Shown here in pieces: positions 44,701-57,360 of a stretch of DNA of 64,000 bases (its first letter is position 1; the number at the start of each line of letters is the position of its first letter). Position numbers and translations under genes: made by a program. A model generated the notes under the pieces. The model made no database searches. It was not told where the DNA came from and saw only the letters and a list, made by a program, of their open reading frames with translations. The DNA is from Penelope pileata. Taxonomy: Eukaryota > Chordata > Aves > Galliformes > Cracidae. The stretch spans positions 62,001-126,000 of the forward strand of contig WBMW01005664.1 of assembly GCA_013396635.1 (NCBI GenBank), given 5' to 3'.

Positions 44701-46020
44701 AGAAATTAACACTGAGTGCTCTGACTTTTTGGAGAGTATAAGGCATAGACATTTTCTAAGTGACATAGACATCCAGATCTTGAGGTTTTCTGGAGTTGGA
44801 ACAAATCCATCCATTTAGCTACCCATAGTGCTGCTGGGTATCAGGGCTGTTTCAGCACTCAGAGCACCTGAGCACTATCCCCTGATTTGGGGATAGTGAT
44901 GCATTTTGCATGTGCTGGAGTGGTCACCCAGGGCTACATTGTGTTGCAAGGACCAAGAAGGACAGTTGTATTAGGACTCTCATTCCATCCAGCTCAACTT
45001 GCTTCTGCAAGGACTCACAGTGGTGACTCCCATTGCCATCCAGATAGCAAGCAGTCATCCTATATGAATGACTGATTCCCCACATGAGCATCACCTTGTG
45101 ACAAGATCCCAGGAAATGTTTTCTTTTTCAAGAAATGGGTGTATGCTTTTTCTTCCCCTTCTCTGCTTCATAATTAAGATCTTTCTGTAGACTGCATATT
45201 AGAGAAGGCAAGGCCAAACGCTTTCGCAAGAACGGTAATATTTTAAGAAACGTTGTGGGATGCTGATTGGGGGAAGAATTGCGTTAAATTCTGCATCTCT
45301 TTTACTGTTGCAATTAGCCATCCTTGAAGAAAGTGAGTAAGCACTCCTGCAAAGACTGTTGATAAAAAGCCACAAGAGGACAAAACCCCTTTGTCTCTCC
45401 AAAGCAGCACCCTCCTCTGCAGAGCAGTTCTGTGCTCCTGGCTGTTGTGGGCAGGGGCTTCTGGACAGCCATGCAGGTCCCGTTGTACTGTTGAGAACAA
45501 CAGTGGTGTCTGGGGGAGGTGTCAGTGTCACCTCTCCCAGCAGCTACTCTGAAAGTTTCTATAAAACTCCTTCTCATCCTCTTTAGTGTCTGGGACTGAC
45601 CTGTCCTGAGCTCAAGTGAGATGTCAACAGCCTTGCCTTGCACAGGGTGCATTACACTTCTGGGGAGAGACTGTGCTGCTTGTTGATTCCAAAAGAGATG
45701 GAAAAGGGAGAGAAAGGAGGATGGTGTTTTAAAAAGTAATTCTGAGTGTCTTTCATCATCTGCTCATATGTCCTAACTAGATTTTACGTCAGTAACAGGC
45801 ACTGGCTTTTTTTTTTTTTTACAGAGTGTAGCTGATTTCTTGCCAGTTTGCTAACATTTTGCTAAAATATATGACCCTAAACATCAGACGCAGTGGCTCC
45901 AAAAGTATTCCAATGTGGGCAGAAGTCTCCATTTAGTCATGAAAGACCTCCCAGTAGAGCAGCATTTTTACAAGGTTTTCTTAGCAACTCTCAGCTGGGG
46001 TGCGGTGATTTTGTGTCTAG
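41705..46020. other. No supported gene; a perfect hairpin at 44873
   Basis: The region holds T14 at about 41991-42004, a 42913-42991 interval with a good acceptor (CACCTTTTCCCTAG) and a GTAAGT donor but no open frame, and many short frames on both strands (for example 43584-43958, 45199-45652). The hairpin is listed separately. Confidence 0.4.
44873..44898. repeat. Perfect 10-bp inverted repeat with 6-nt loop
   Basis: CACTATCCCC, then TGATTT, then GGGGATAGTG. Too short for a microRNA precursor; function unknown. Confidence 0.8.
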
Positions 46021-46096
46021 TCACCCTGGTGTTGCTACAAAGTGTTTTGACAGGATCTTCCATGAGCATGAAGAGATTCGCAAAGCTTTCCTGAGG
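46021..46096 (+). CDS. Weak candidate exon, gene unidentified
   Basis: GATTTTGTGTCTAG precedes and CTGAGG|GTATGG follows. Phase 2 is open (KCFDRIFHEHEEIRKAFLR, helix-like and charged) and leaves phase 0; another phase stops after about nine codons. The frame is part of a 100-codon open stretch (45893-46195). Confidence 0.2.
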
Positions 46097-48029
46097 GTAT
46101 GGCGGCTCTGTGCACAACCGGCGTCAACTAGTAGCCTTACTTTTTGTGCTTGCTTTCTGTTGATTTCAAAAATGAGCTTGCTCTACCCTTGGTGATAAAA
46201 GAATACAATTAAGTGTTAAAAAGCCAAACACTTATACATTGGAGAGTGCCAGAATTATGTCCAGCCTCATTTCAGATGCCACCTTCTATCTTCTGAAAGT
46301 GGAATTATATGAACACTTGTTTTTCTCCATGTGACCCATGTCCATTTGATGCATGGTTCCATGGTCAATTATTTAACACTTTGTTTTATCCCATTCTTTG
46401 TCATTTACTCATCAACTCTGCTGTGAAGTTACAATAATTATTTTTCTCATAGATTTTTAAGGTTATCTTTTTATTATTTGAGTGCCTTAAGCATAAGGCT
46501 TCATATATTTCTGTGAATTAGAAAGTGTATTTATACCTGTTTCACTGTTGGAAATTTGATTTTCAGACTAACTAGAGGAATAAAATGTTTGGTGATACAA
46601 AGGATCATACCACCATATGCTACACAAAGATGTCAAAGAACATTTCTTACTGCCTCCAGCTGCAGCTCTTGAAGTCTCAGCATTTCTGCATTTCCACCTG
46701 CTCAGTGGCTCTTGAAAAACAGTGTCATACACTTAGTGATCTGTAAAAAAATCGAAGCAACCTGTCTCTTGATACAGGTGAAATCTGAGGTAGATGCCAG
46801 AGCTAGTATTGAGCTTTTCAGGGCATTGTTTAGTGGTCTAAATGAAGAAACTTCCCTGTTACACCTATAGTCATATGTCTTGTTAGGCGGTTGACCTATC
46901 AGTCAAGAGGCTGAACTAAATCTTTGCAGCTGATTTCATTCTGACTCTAATTTCTGTACAGTTGATTTTCCAATCTAAAGCTACCCTCTCTGTCATTCTC
47001 TATTTCACACCTTTTTCTCCATTCCAAGCCCTTGTCTAAATTAAGTCGTGCAAGACAAAACTCAAAGAAAAATCGAAATCTGGCAGGACTGTGACCAAAT
47101 TTCTTGAGAAAAATGGACTCCTCAGGCTGGTAACAGCAAAGCTGCCTAGATCTAACCTGGATCTAATTTAAACCATATAAACTAGATTGCTTACGCTCAA
47201 TTGTAAACAATACCAGTTTTGTTTCTGAATCATGTTACATACTAACATTATAGAAAAGCATATGCACATATAACTTAAAATAATTTATATGGATTTGAAG
47301 ATTCTTCAGCTGTACATAAACTCTTCCTAGAATGATTGAATTTCTCAAAATCACATGCTGAATTGTTCTCACTTCTTGTGATGTTAATCACATTTTTCTA
47401 ATGAGATCCATTTTCTCCTACTGCTTTTATGCCTTTATGTCAAGAACACTAATTTGACCACCTAGTCATATTGTTGTTTGCCTTTTTTTTTTTTAATAAA
47501 TAATAAATCTAAGGAAACTAAGGAAACGGATGCTATGGAGAACTTTTGTTTCATATCAGTAATACATGTATTAAATTTTCTGTTTGCCGTTGCATCTGCT
47601 CTGTTTTGTTTATGTTCTTCAGCAGTTTTCTGTCTTAACAAAACATTAAATCCTCCTGTTTAATTGAGTTTCAAAGCACGTTTCCACCTTGCCCTGTCAG
47701 TACTAGGTGCTTAAGAGGAAACTGGAAGTTATTTGAGATATTCAGCTGAGTAATATTTGCATTTCCCCATATATATATAGTTTTAATATAAAAATATAGT
47801 TATATATATTTTCTTATATGATTTTATCCATGAATATATGTTCTGTAGAATATAGTGAATTTAATTCTAAGATGTGTCACCTGCAAGCAACATGTATTTA
47901 AATGGACTTCCTTAATCCTACTGAATGAGAGGGTTAACCAAATTGTGAGGGCTTCCTCAAGGCACCGTGCCTCAGTATGACAGGGGAAAGGAATCTCTTG
48001 CTCCTGGCTGATCCAACTCTAGAAAACAT
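46097..48029. other. No gene seen
   Basis: AT-rich with a T-run near 47485 and a TATATA-rich part at 47770-47815. Confidence 0.45.
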
Positions 48030-48926
48030 GGAATCATAGAATCATAGAATCATAGAAACACTAGGTTGGAAAGGGCCTACAAGATCATCTAGTCCAGCCG
48101 TCCTCCTATCACCATCACTACCCACTAAGCTGCTAAATCATATCCCTTAGCGCCTCATCCAGACGCTTCTTGAACAGCGCTAGGGATGGTGACTCCACCA
48201 CCTCCCTAGGCAGGCCATTCCAGTGCCTGACCACTCTTTCAGAGAAAAAGTTTTTCCTTATATCTAATCTAAATTTTCCCTGGTGCAACTTGTGGCCATT
48301 CCCTCTTGTCCTGTCAGTAGTCATCTGGGAGAAGAGGCCGACCCCATCATCACCACAACCTCCCTTCAGGAAGTTGTGGAGTGTGATGAGGTCTAAGAGT
48401 TGTGCTGTATTTTTGTTGCCCTTCTCTGAACACATTCCAGGGCCTCAATGTCTGTCTTGTAGTGAGGGGCCCAAAGCTGAACACAGTACTNATATTAAAC
48501 AAGATGGGCCCCAATACCGATCCCTGGGGGACACCACTCGTAATGGGACGCCAGCTGGACTTAACTCCATTAACCACTACCCGCTGGGCATGGCCCTCTA
48601 GCCAGTTCTCTACCCATCAACGTGTATACCTGTCCAGGCCACAGGCTGCCAGTTTCCCCGGGAGAATACTGTGGGAGACCGTGTCAAAGGCTTTGCTGAA
48701 GTCTAGGTAGACTACATCAGCAGTCTTTCCCTCATCTACCAGTCTGGTCACCCAGTCTTAGAAGGAGATGAGATTGGACAAGCACGACCTGCCTTTCATG
48801 AACCCGTGCTGGCTGGGCCTGACCCCTGGTTGCCGTGCACGTGCCGTGTGATCTCCCTCAAGACGATCTGCTCCATAACTTTCCCTGGTACCGAGGTCAG
48901 GCTGACAGGCCTGTAGTTCCCCGGAT
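48030..48926 (-). mobile_element. CR1 LINE, 5'-truncated, internally deleted and mis-assembled copy
   Basis: Collinear with the copy at 20925 and of the same subfamily by eye. On the minus strand it runs from CCGGGGAACTACAGGCCTG at 48926 to the terminal ATGATTCTATGATTCTATG. Two pieces are missing relative to the other copy: about 85-90 bp near 48393 (equivalent to about 21292-21378), and about 422 bp (equivalent to 21457-21878) at the N at 48491. The minus-strand frame 48133-48435 encodes the ORF2 C-terminus (RTRGNGHKLHQGKFRLDIRK) and is shifted by the first deletion. Confidence 0.95.
48491..48491. other. Single N: assembly gap of unresolved length inside the CR1
   Basis: The only ambiguous base in the window. 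Left and right flanks match positions 21456 and 21879 of the other CR1 copy, so about 422 bp of element is missing at this one base unless the genome carries a real deletion there. Confidence 0.9.
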
Positions 48927-51484
48927 GAATGCTTCAATTCTTTTGCTCCTTACCTAAGTGCCTGATCCTGGTCTGTGTTGGAGATTTGGCACTGAAATAG
49001 GTAGACCTCTTTTCTGGCCTAATAAGGCAATTCTTGCATCTTAGGTACATAGTCATATCTTAAATTATATAGTTTTTGGGCATACAATCCATGCTTTTCA
49101 TCTTATTTGATGTAAATAAAGATGTTGTTTAAATATAAAGTCTTTTTTTCCACTAGTAAAACATCACTAGCTTCTAGCAAAATCTGGAGAACAGCTCCCT
49201 TTTTTTATGATTAATTCTGCTGCTAACTATACCATATGGTTATTTATCTTGTTGCAAACAACAGTATCTAAGAAGTATTTCTCTTCCTTGACAAAAGTGT
49301 TAATACATGTGTCTAATTACATTTCATAATGTATTTCCATGAGACTTCTTCCATGCAGAAAGAAACTACTTGTCATGGTTGATAGATTAGCTATGTTCTT
49401 CGGTTAGTTATTAAAGTTTCTGGTACTTTTTCTGCTTCATCTGCACTGTTCTCAGCATCTAACTCCTGACAAAAATTTATGTTGTTCCTGTATTTCTCAT
49501 TAAAAACAATGTTTGAAAAGAGCAGCAGCAGATGCATGTACATCTGGTCAGAAATATTACCATATCAAAGTACTAAAAGTTGTCTGGGCAGATTAGTAAT
49601 ACTTTAGGAAGTCCATGATAGCAGTACCATTAACAATTTTAATAGCAACAATAATAGTGAACAGTAGTAATGCTAGTGACTGTAATAATAAAAACAGATC
49701 GATATGTATTCTTTTGTCCAGGGAGCAAACAACCATGCATTCAACATACTTACAACCAAACACGCAAAGATTTTAGTTCTTTCCTCTATCAGGTTAATCA
49801 GGGTTGAAGGCTGATCTGCCTGAGGTCAACAAAGTTTTGCTGTTAATGTAGTTGGGGGCAAAGCTTCCCTCTGGATCTCTAAGACAAATTTTTCCAATGC
49901 CTTTTTGAGTTGTTTGAGCCTGAGATCCTATTTCAGAGCTAGCACTGGAGCATAGGTCCCACTGAAAGCTCAAAAGTTCGTCAGACTTCCTAAGTCATTT
50001 CTGCTTGCTGGCTTATCTTATAATATTTTTTAGGGTGAAAATAAAATAAAGTAATAGGCATTAATTCAGAAAGGTGTGCCAGATATTTGTTCATGAGATT
50101 TATGTAAATGCACATTTTCTCTCTATTCCTTAGCAGAATTTTCATTTGTGATTTGCAGCTGTGAGGCTGCTGTGATGAGAGCTAAGCTCTGCTCTCACAA
50201 GTATTTCAAGCAACTGCTTTGCTGTAGCATCAAAGCACTGGAAATCGACAGGGTATCAGCTAAAATGTTGAGGAGTTGAACAGTGTCTGATATCTTCAGT
50301 GTGTTTTTTCATAGGGCCCCAGACACTACGATGCTTGGGTGTAATTTCATCCTTGTCTTGCTTAAGCTAATTAGGAAGCTCATTATTTATTTGGTACAAA
50401 TTTAGCTTAACAAATCAATTTAACAGGGCACAAGAGACAGGGTAATTTGAAAAGAAAGTCAGAATCAAGATGAAACAGTAAGACAGAATCTGTTAATTTC
50501 TAATAATGCCCTTGCATTCCAATGGCTTGGTGGGATTTGGTGGGATTTCCAGAACACAGGCGTCAGCATAAACCTCTCAGAGAATGGCATGGTGCGCTGA
50601 CTGGGTATGGGTATGCTCTTCCAGGTAGGACCATCTCCCTGTCAGTCCTTCCCAAGCCATCCCAGTATACAAGATCCACTGTTATAAGACAGACAGGCAA
50701 TCTGGAAGAGCAGATGTCTCTGAAATGTACCACATAATTATTTCTATCAAATAGCTAAGATCTACAGCGAAAGAAGATTTCCAGGTAAGTTACCTGATGC
50801 ATGGGCTGGAAACAGATTTGTTGGGCTGATGTGGGGCCTGGTAACCTAGCCAACTATTCTAGCACTATTTTTCCCATGATCATGAAATATTTAGCTTAAC
50901 TTTGACAGGAAAGCTTATGATGAGATCTTATTTCTATTTATTCATTTTATTGCTTCATATAGCTTTAAAAAAATAACCATCCCCCTTAGCTTAGATCAAA
51001 ATGTTCATTTAGAGTAAATATCTTTAAACCAACAGAGCCGTATTAATTTGCAAGGGAGGTGAAATCTGGGTTCCATCTGCCTATTTTGAAGTTTCATATG
51101 GCTCCTGTCCACCATAGAGTTAACTGTGTATATTTATTTTGTTAGATCTGGGGACAGCAGTAACACAAATTTTCCAGCCAATAAGGAAACTGGAAGGTCT
51201 CCTTGTCTCCATAGTGTACAGGAGTTGTAAATATTTGAATGTTTTCCAGCATGATCCTGATCACATTTTCAAATGCTTTAATTTGTATCAGAAAAGAGAC
51301 AGACATTGAGATGTGTGGTAGTGACATTGTGCTTTAGGATCATGACGAATACTTTCTTTGTGCTACATAATTACAGATTCTTTCCTCACAGCTCACTGAT
51401 TGCCCTGTTGTGTTTAGACAAAGTTGTCCAACACTTTTTTCTCCCACTTCTTTGACCAATTCCCAACCCTGACCTCTGGGTCAG
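48927..51484. other. No supported gene
   Basis: AT-rich. A plus-strand interval at 50562-50624 ends CTTCCAG|GTAGGA and another ends at TTTCCAG|GTAAGT (50784), both without a convincing acceptor. Confidence 0.45.
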
Positions 51485-51568
51485 ATCCAGAGCTGGTGCA
51501 AGAGCAGAGCAGGAGGCCTACACTGGCTTACGCCACAATCACAGTGACAAAACTCGGTCTGGGGACAG
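51485..51568 (+). CDS. Weak candidate exon within a 135-codon open frame
   Basis: A long pyrimidine tract ends CTGGGTCAG, and GGGACAG|GTGAAA follows. The 84 bp are open in phase 1 in, phase 1 out (ELVQEQSRRPTLAYATITVT). The same frame stays open well past the donor, to 51831, so either the exon is longer or the frame is fortuitous. No family is recognised. Confidence 0.25.
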
Positions 51569-52826
51569 GTGAAATATTAGAGAGAAACATCACAGAGGCT
51601 TGCTTCTCAGTGCTACAGTGTTGGTGGTGTTTTGTAGACGGAAGCATATCCATTCCGGTATATAGAGACATCATTGCCCTTTTGGTAGAAAACTCTGACT
51701 TTATTGTTGGAAGTTCCTCAATTCCAAAGCTGTCCAGAAATCTGCTGTGTCATGTGTATCTTGCAAGTGTGAAGAATAAAATGAAACTAATAAACAATCT
51801 TCGCCTTTTGTGGTGGTTTACATTTCACTAGCGGCAGATGTGCTGAGAAGTCGTATTCTTATCCAGTTACAGGAGATGCTTGCTTGAAATTCAGTAAAAA
51901 TACATACATACAGGTGAATAAAGGATGACAGCTGGAATCTTGTGTATCTAGGTGTTTATGTTGTGGAATTTGAAAGGGATGCCTTTTTCTTCATTTAGAA
52001 GTGTAGTGAATGAGAAAGCTTTTCAGACAATCTTTACATGTGTGATAGTTTGGTCCACAGTTAAGAGCAGCTTCTTGACTGCTTGAGGTAAGAGACTATT
52101 CCAAGATTTCACAGTGTGAGAGTGTGAGAATGGCAGAAAGGCATTGCATATCTGCTATCTTCATTTCCAGTAATGGTGAAAGAAAGAAGCATTCTTTTAA
52201 TGGTGTATTACTGTGTGTTTGGGGATAATTTCTAAGGACTGTTTTTATCAGCTTCCTTTTTTTTTTTTTTTTTTTTTATTCTTTGGTGTTCCAGATTGGG
52301 AAGAATAAGCTTCAAAGAAGGTGGGAAAAAAAAGTGATAAAGCTGAAAAATACAAATATTTTACCCTATTGCTCTCTCCTCTCAAAATTACATTATCTGT
52401 GTCTTTTAATAGTACATGCACTTTCCTTGTTGGAGATTACTTACTCTGACTTGTAAAAAGGTACATAAAGACCAAAAGACATTACCAGATATAATAGCGT
52501 GCTGCAAATGACTAAGAGATTTTACCTCCATCTCTCCATTAGCTTTTATGTTTATGCATTTAAAAGGAAAAGTAGGGTCTGGAGACTTCTGTCTTTGTTG
52601 CAAGCAGTTAAAAAGCATGTAATTTCTCAATTACACTGTTGCTGATCTGTCCAGGAAACTAAAAGATGAGAATTCCTGTTGGGCAACCTAAGAAAGGAGT
52701 CACAACTACAGCATAAATCTACAACAAGCCAGCAATGGACCTTGCTGTAAAGAAGGGTAATGGTATTTTAACTGCACTAAGGCAGAGTATTGAGAGAGTA
52801 GGTGGAGGGAGGTGGTCCTGCCTCTA
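51569..52826. other. No supported gene; T21 tract at 52257-52277
   Basis: Nothing supported beyond the T tract. Confidence 0.45.
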
Positions 52827-53318
52827 TGTTCAACACTAACAAGGCCAAAACTTCAGTGTTGGGTCCACTTATGGGCTCTTCAGTACAAGAGACACATGGA
52901 CGTAATGGAGAGAGGCCAGCAAAGGGCCAGAAAGATGGTGAAGGTAATGGAGCACTTTCCTACAAGGAGAGGATGAGAGAGCTGGACCAGTTTGGCCTGG
53001 AGATGTAAAGGCTCAAAGGAGATCTTATCAATGTCTACAAATACCTGAAGGGAGTATGCAAAGAGGATGAAGCCAAACTCCTTCCACAGGTGCTCAGTGC
53101 CAAGACAAAAGGCAATGAACATTAAATGTAACACAGAAGGTTCCCTCTGAACATCAGGAAGTACTTTCTTGCTGTGCAGGTTGCTCAGAAAGGCTGTGGA
53201 GTCTCCCCCTTGGAGATCTTCAAAAGTCGCCTGCACGTAGTCCTGGGTGACCTGCAGGAGCAGGGGTTTGGATCAGATGACTTCCAGAGGTCTTAACCTC
53301 ACCTGGCTTCTGATTCTG
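52827..53318 (+). mobile_element. Old, internally deleted CR1 LINE fragment
   Basis: Begins with the ORF2 segment corresponding to MRFNKAKCRVLH of the 20925 copy (here FNTNKAKTSVLG), then jumps by internal deletion to the region around GTACAAGAGACACATGGACG. It continues with GAGAGAGCTGGACCAGTTTG and AACATCAGGAAGTACTTTCT and ends GATGACTTCCAGAGGTCTTA with GATTCTGG. Stops and indels are frequent, so it is older than the other CR1 copies. Confidence 0.88.
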
Positions 53319-53574
53319 GAAGTGGGAAATGCCTATAATCTCACTCAAAGTTTTGTTTACAGAGATAAGAAACATTTAATTGTTGTTAAAGTATGTGGCT
53401 GGAAATCTTAAATATGCTGAAGTGAGTTTTGAATCATAAGATCTAGATTTGGCTTTCAGATCCTGCATATACATGTATGTGTGTTTGGAGCACCACAAGG
53501 AAAGGGATTTGTGTCTTCTTCCAAACATAGCACCCTGTTATCTTGGCTATCTGGGTATCACCTCCTGTCAGCAG
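53319..53574. other. No gene seen
   Basis: Short spacer with nothing supported. Confidence 0.4.
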
Positions 53575-53661
53575 CTTCCAAAGTCATCTGTTGACTGTTA
53601 TGAACGATTTCAAACAAGTGAGGGGTCTTTCTACATCATAGCAAATCCAAGACAATGCCAG
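53575..53661 (+). CDS. Candidate internal exon, gene unidentified
   Basis: TATCACCTCCTGTCAGCAG precedes, with a possible NAGNAG choice, and AATGCCAG|GTTAGT follows. Phase 0 in and out is open over 87 bp (DCYERFQTSEGSFYIIANPR), with Cys, Tyr and Phe spacing that looks domain-like. The open frame extends beyond both ends (53449-53862), which weakens the boundary evidence. Phase fits 39437-39564 and 57270-57360. No family is recognised. Confidence 0.3.
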
Positions 53662-56600
53662 GTTAGTGTTGTCATGCTTGTCAAAACCTTGGAAAAATTG
53701 AGAGAAGCAATCTCTCTACCAAGATACACATCCAAAAGAGTTTTACCTTGTTCATCACGGCCACGTGGTGAATATAATTCTTATTCTGCTCCTTTAAGCA
53801 GAATATTTACTAGCTCATTACATGACTGCAACCAAAGATCTTTTTATTACTCCAAAAACTGATGATGGATTAGTACTTGATTACTTTTGATATTGATGTT
53901 GCAACAGCAGGCATTCAGTGAAATACCTCATTTGGATTTGAGATCTGCTAAGCAATTTGAAAAGATTTTTTTTATTTTTGCATCAAAAAGGTGTGTTTTG
54001 AAAAAAAAAAAAAGAGAGATTGCCACATTTCAAATATGAGGAAAGCAACAGGACAGAAGTGAAAAATAACAACAGACAGAGCGTTACAGGGAAACTCCGT
54101 GGCTCATAAAGTTCCCTCTGTATTAGTTCTTTCCTATGATTGCTAGCTCATGCAGCTCAGCACAAGGACATCTTTTACCACAGACCTTAATCATTGTGGC
54201 AGAGCCAGGACCTATGCGCTGAGAGCAGAAGTAGATCTAGGCACATACGCAACACTTGTGGGCACATGCTCAGTTTTGTTCTTGTTAATATTTTTTCGTC
54301 TTGGCAATATAAGGTGTCTTACTTATCTCCTCACAGGCTTCTTCCTGAGACATACTTCAGCACAGTCATTCCAGTCAGTATTTCAATGCAGCTACACACA
54401 TGAAACTAGGTAGTAGAGGTCCAAGTTATTCCTTTTTGCTTCTAGGTGAGAGAAAGAAAAGAAAGGTAGTATTTCTTCAGGATTTATCTGCCAAAAATAT
54501 ACGCAGGTTCAAATAAACAAATAATCTTTTCAGAGTGAAGGCCCTTCTCTGTGACTTAAATCAGAAACAAACACCATTGATATAGACAATACAAACTACA
54601 CAGAAATATTAACCTCCAAAGACAGAATTCATTTTTACGTTGATTGAATTTTGTGGCAGAATTTTTATTGGCTTATGTCTGAAGAGAATCTTTCCCCAAA
54701 AACTTTTATTAAATTTTGGGCTTTTAGTAAACTTCAGGCAGAATCTCAGGGTCCCACTTAAGCTATGTATAAATGTGATAGAACTGCCAAATCAGCACCT
54801 TATTTAAAGTATGTAGGAATTTGTCTGAATTGCCAAATCAGAACCTTGATAAGGATATACAAGAGCTGTAGCTGAAGTAACAAGAATTGACAGACTTACA
54901 TATCCTCCCTGGGGCAGAAAAACAGACTGATCAAGTTGCTAAATATTTCAGCTCACTTCCAGTAAAATTTCCCAGCAAACTGTGACATCAGATTTCTTGT
55001 GCAGATGTTCATCGGGTAAACAAATACAGAGCTGTGTTCCCAATCTAGTCCTTAGCAAACTGGCTGGAATGTTAGCTGTCCTGCAATATAACGCTATTGG
55101 TCTTAATTGCACACATGCCTTGATACGCTTTCCTTTCTGAATGTACTAGGGAACTGCCAAGTCCCACTGCCCCACTAGGGGGCTACTCAAGTTAGTATCT
55201 ACGCTGATAAGTGATGCTGACTTTGCACCGTTAAAAAGCTACTAGCAACTACAAAATTTGTCAGAAGTGCTTTGAATATTGCAGTGTTAATAATATTGAA
55301 CTGGGACAACTATCCATGAACAAAATGTCACTGTAATTTTAGGTTCACTGAGTTTTTTACCTGCTTGAACATATAACGAAACCCTTCAAGGAAGATTTAT
55401 TCTACCTTCAGCTCCCTGAGGAGGAGAGAAGTCTGTGTGGTAGACTTGTCCGCATTGCAGTGCTTGGCAGGTATGAAATATGTGTCCAACAAAGTTTTCC
55501 ACTGCAAGCAGGCATAAAGCAACAGACAATTTTTGCTGTCCATAAATAGTATTCTAATTTCTGACATTTTGCTGAAAGATGATGTGTCTGAGCTGACACC
55601 TATTGTCTAGTGGTTACTATTCCTAATTTTTCTACTTAAAGTTCTTTGATAACTTAGATCCAATTTAAGAAAATTCTAATAGTACTGCATATTGGCATGC
55701 AGTCTTTGCACTTCATAGTATACAACATACTGTCTCATCAATTCCTCATCTAAACTGACGTTTAACTTCCTTCTTTGAGGTAGGGTAATAGAGATGACAG
55801 TAACAAATAAAAGTGTCTTTCATGTAGTGAATTTGTTGTCAGTCTAATATGTATTTGCATGGCAAAACAACAGACCAACATAAAGATTCCCTGAACTGTT
55901 GTGAATTTTTGTCTGCACTGTCAGGTAGGGATACAACTCTTAGAAATTTTAGCAGAGAACATTTGGGCTTCTGGAAAGAAGATTCAGAGTTCTTCAATTC
56001 AAAATCTTCTAAACTTACTGTAACCTTATGAAAATGCCCCTGAGTAATAAAACTCAAAATGGTTCCTCCAAGACCAAACAAAAAATAATGGCCTTTGATC
56101 AGCTGATACTAATATTACTCAACAGTCACGGAGCTGGGAAGATCATCTTCTGTCTCTCATATGACTTGTTTACACAGTGTGGTGCACAGTACTATCTCCA
56201 CTTCACGGTTATTGTCTCCGTAGCTCAGACAGGAATAAGAGACAATTTGTAATGCTCCAAAGAAAGAGTTTGAATTTTTGTTCCTTCTTAGCTTGACTTG
56301 CCTGTTTAAAACAGCATGAATGAAGACGGAAATAAACTTTCTTGCAAACTGCTGTTGAGTTTCAGAAAAAGAGAGTTTAGTATTTGGAGTTCATGAAGCT
56401 TAATGGACAGTTAGATAAGATGAGTGGGACACAACTCACAGCCTAATGTGGCCTTGGCAGGTGTAGGCAAAAATTTAGGTAATTAGTACCATATTCTTCT
56501 GCTACCTTAAGTCCTAAGGTCTTCATACAAATTCCACCAGAACTTAAAACTGTTTCTGGGAATGCCTGGACATGTTGTGATCTTTTCAGTGCCAAAAACC

Positions 56601-57269
56601 CAGCAGGATATCCACTGGGATACACATGCAAGTATTTCTCTAACCATTCTCCGTGATAAGGATTTAAGAAAGCAACTGCCCTCTCCAAATCTCAACAACT
56701 ATAAGATTGTATGGAAATAGTTCCCAGGGGAAAAGGATGCAGAGAGAGAAAGCGTGGGGTTGGTGGGCTATAACAATGTTGGATTCAAGTGGAGAAGATC
56801 TCTGAGAAGCGTGACAATGGGGCTGCAGGGCAAAGAGGTCTGGTGGTCTGCTGAAAGATGTCTCCCAGCTTTTGGTCTGTCTTGATAGGTGTGAATGGCA
56901 TACATGAGAATGATTATATATCTCTATTTATTCCTGTGCTTATATGTTTCAGAATTTGGTTATATAGAAAGATTTTGTTTTTATTTTTAAATCCTCAAGA
57001 GAAATGAATGAACTATCTAGGTATGAATGGACAAATGCTTACCAGAAGGAAATATTGAAGGATAAAATTTGTATTCTTTAATGCAGGGATTGAGCAAATA
57101 GAAGACTGTCGTCTAACTCTTGGTCCTGGCTCATGACTCCATAAAAGCTACCCCAATCTTTTAATTTTTTAAAGTTCTTCTGGAGAGCGGTAGGCAGAGG
57201 GACATAGAGCAGACTCTTTTTTTATTTTTCTTGTGGCAATCTTTTTGAATACTCCCATCATACTTGCAG
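53662..57269. other. No supported gene
   Basis: AT-rich; A13 at about 54001-54013. Overlapping minus-strand frames at 56443-56698 are not supported by splice signals. Confidence 0.4.
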
Positions 57270-57360
57270 AAGGATTATGATTTGTGTGACTGGTGGTGGA
57301 TATTATTATGCAGAATGTTCAAGATCCAAAAGGAAAAGTCTGGATACATTCTTAAAAAAG
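57270..57360 (+). CDS. Weak candidate exon, gene unidentified
   Basis: CCCATCATACTTGCAG precedes and CTTAAAAAAG|GTAAGT follows, the donor being ideal in the intron half. The 91 bp are open in phase 0 (FKIQKEKSGYILKK at the end) and also with the first base completing a codon (CSRSKRKSLDTFLKK at the end). The Trp-rich phase 0 peptide is odd. No family is recognised. Confidence 0.27.

Noticed and set aside
48170..48710. Plus-strand frames of 143 and 102 codons, and a minus-strand frame across the N
   Set aside because: They are antisense to the CR1 ORF2 or read through the assembly gap, so they are not genes.
51424..51831. The whole 135-codon frame as one gene
   Set aside because: About one or two frames of this length are expected by chance in 64 kb of this composition; only the acceptor-donor part was kept as a weak candidate.
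53449..53862. The whole 137-codon frame as a single-exon gene
   Set aside because: No promoter, start context or poly(A) signal; only the splice-bounded middle part was kept as a candidate.
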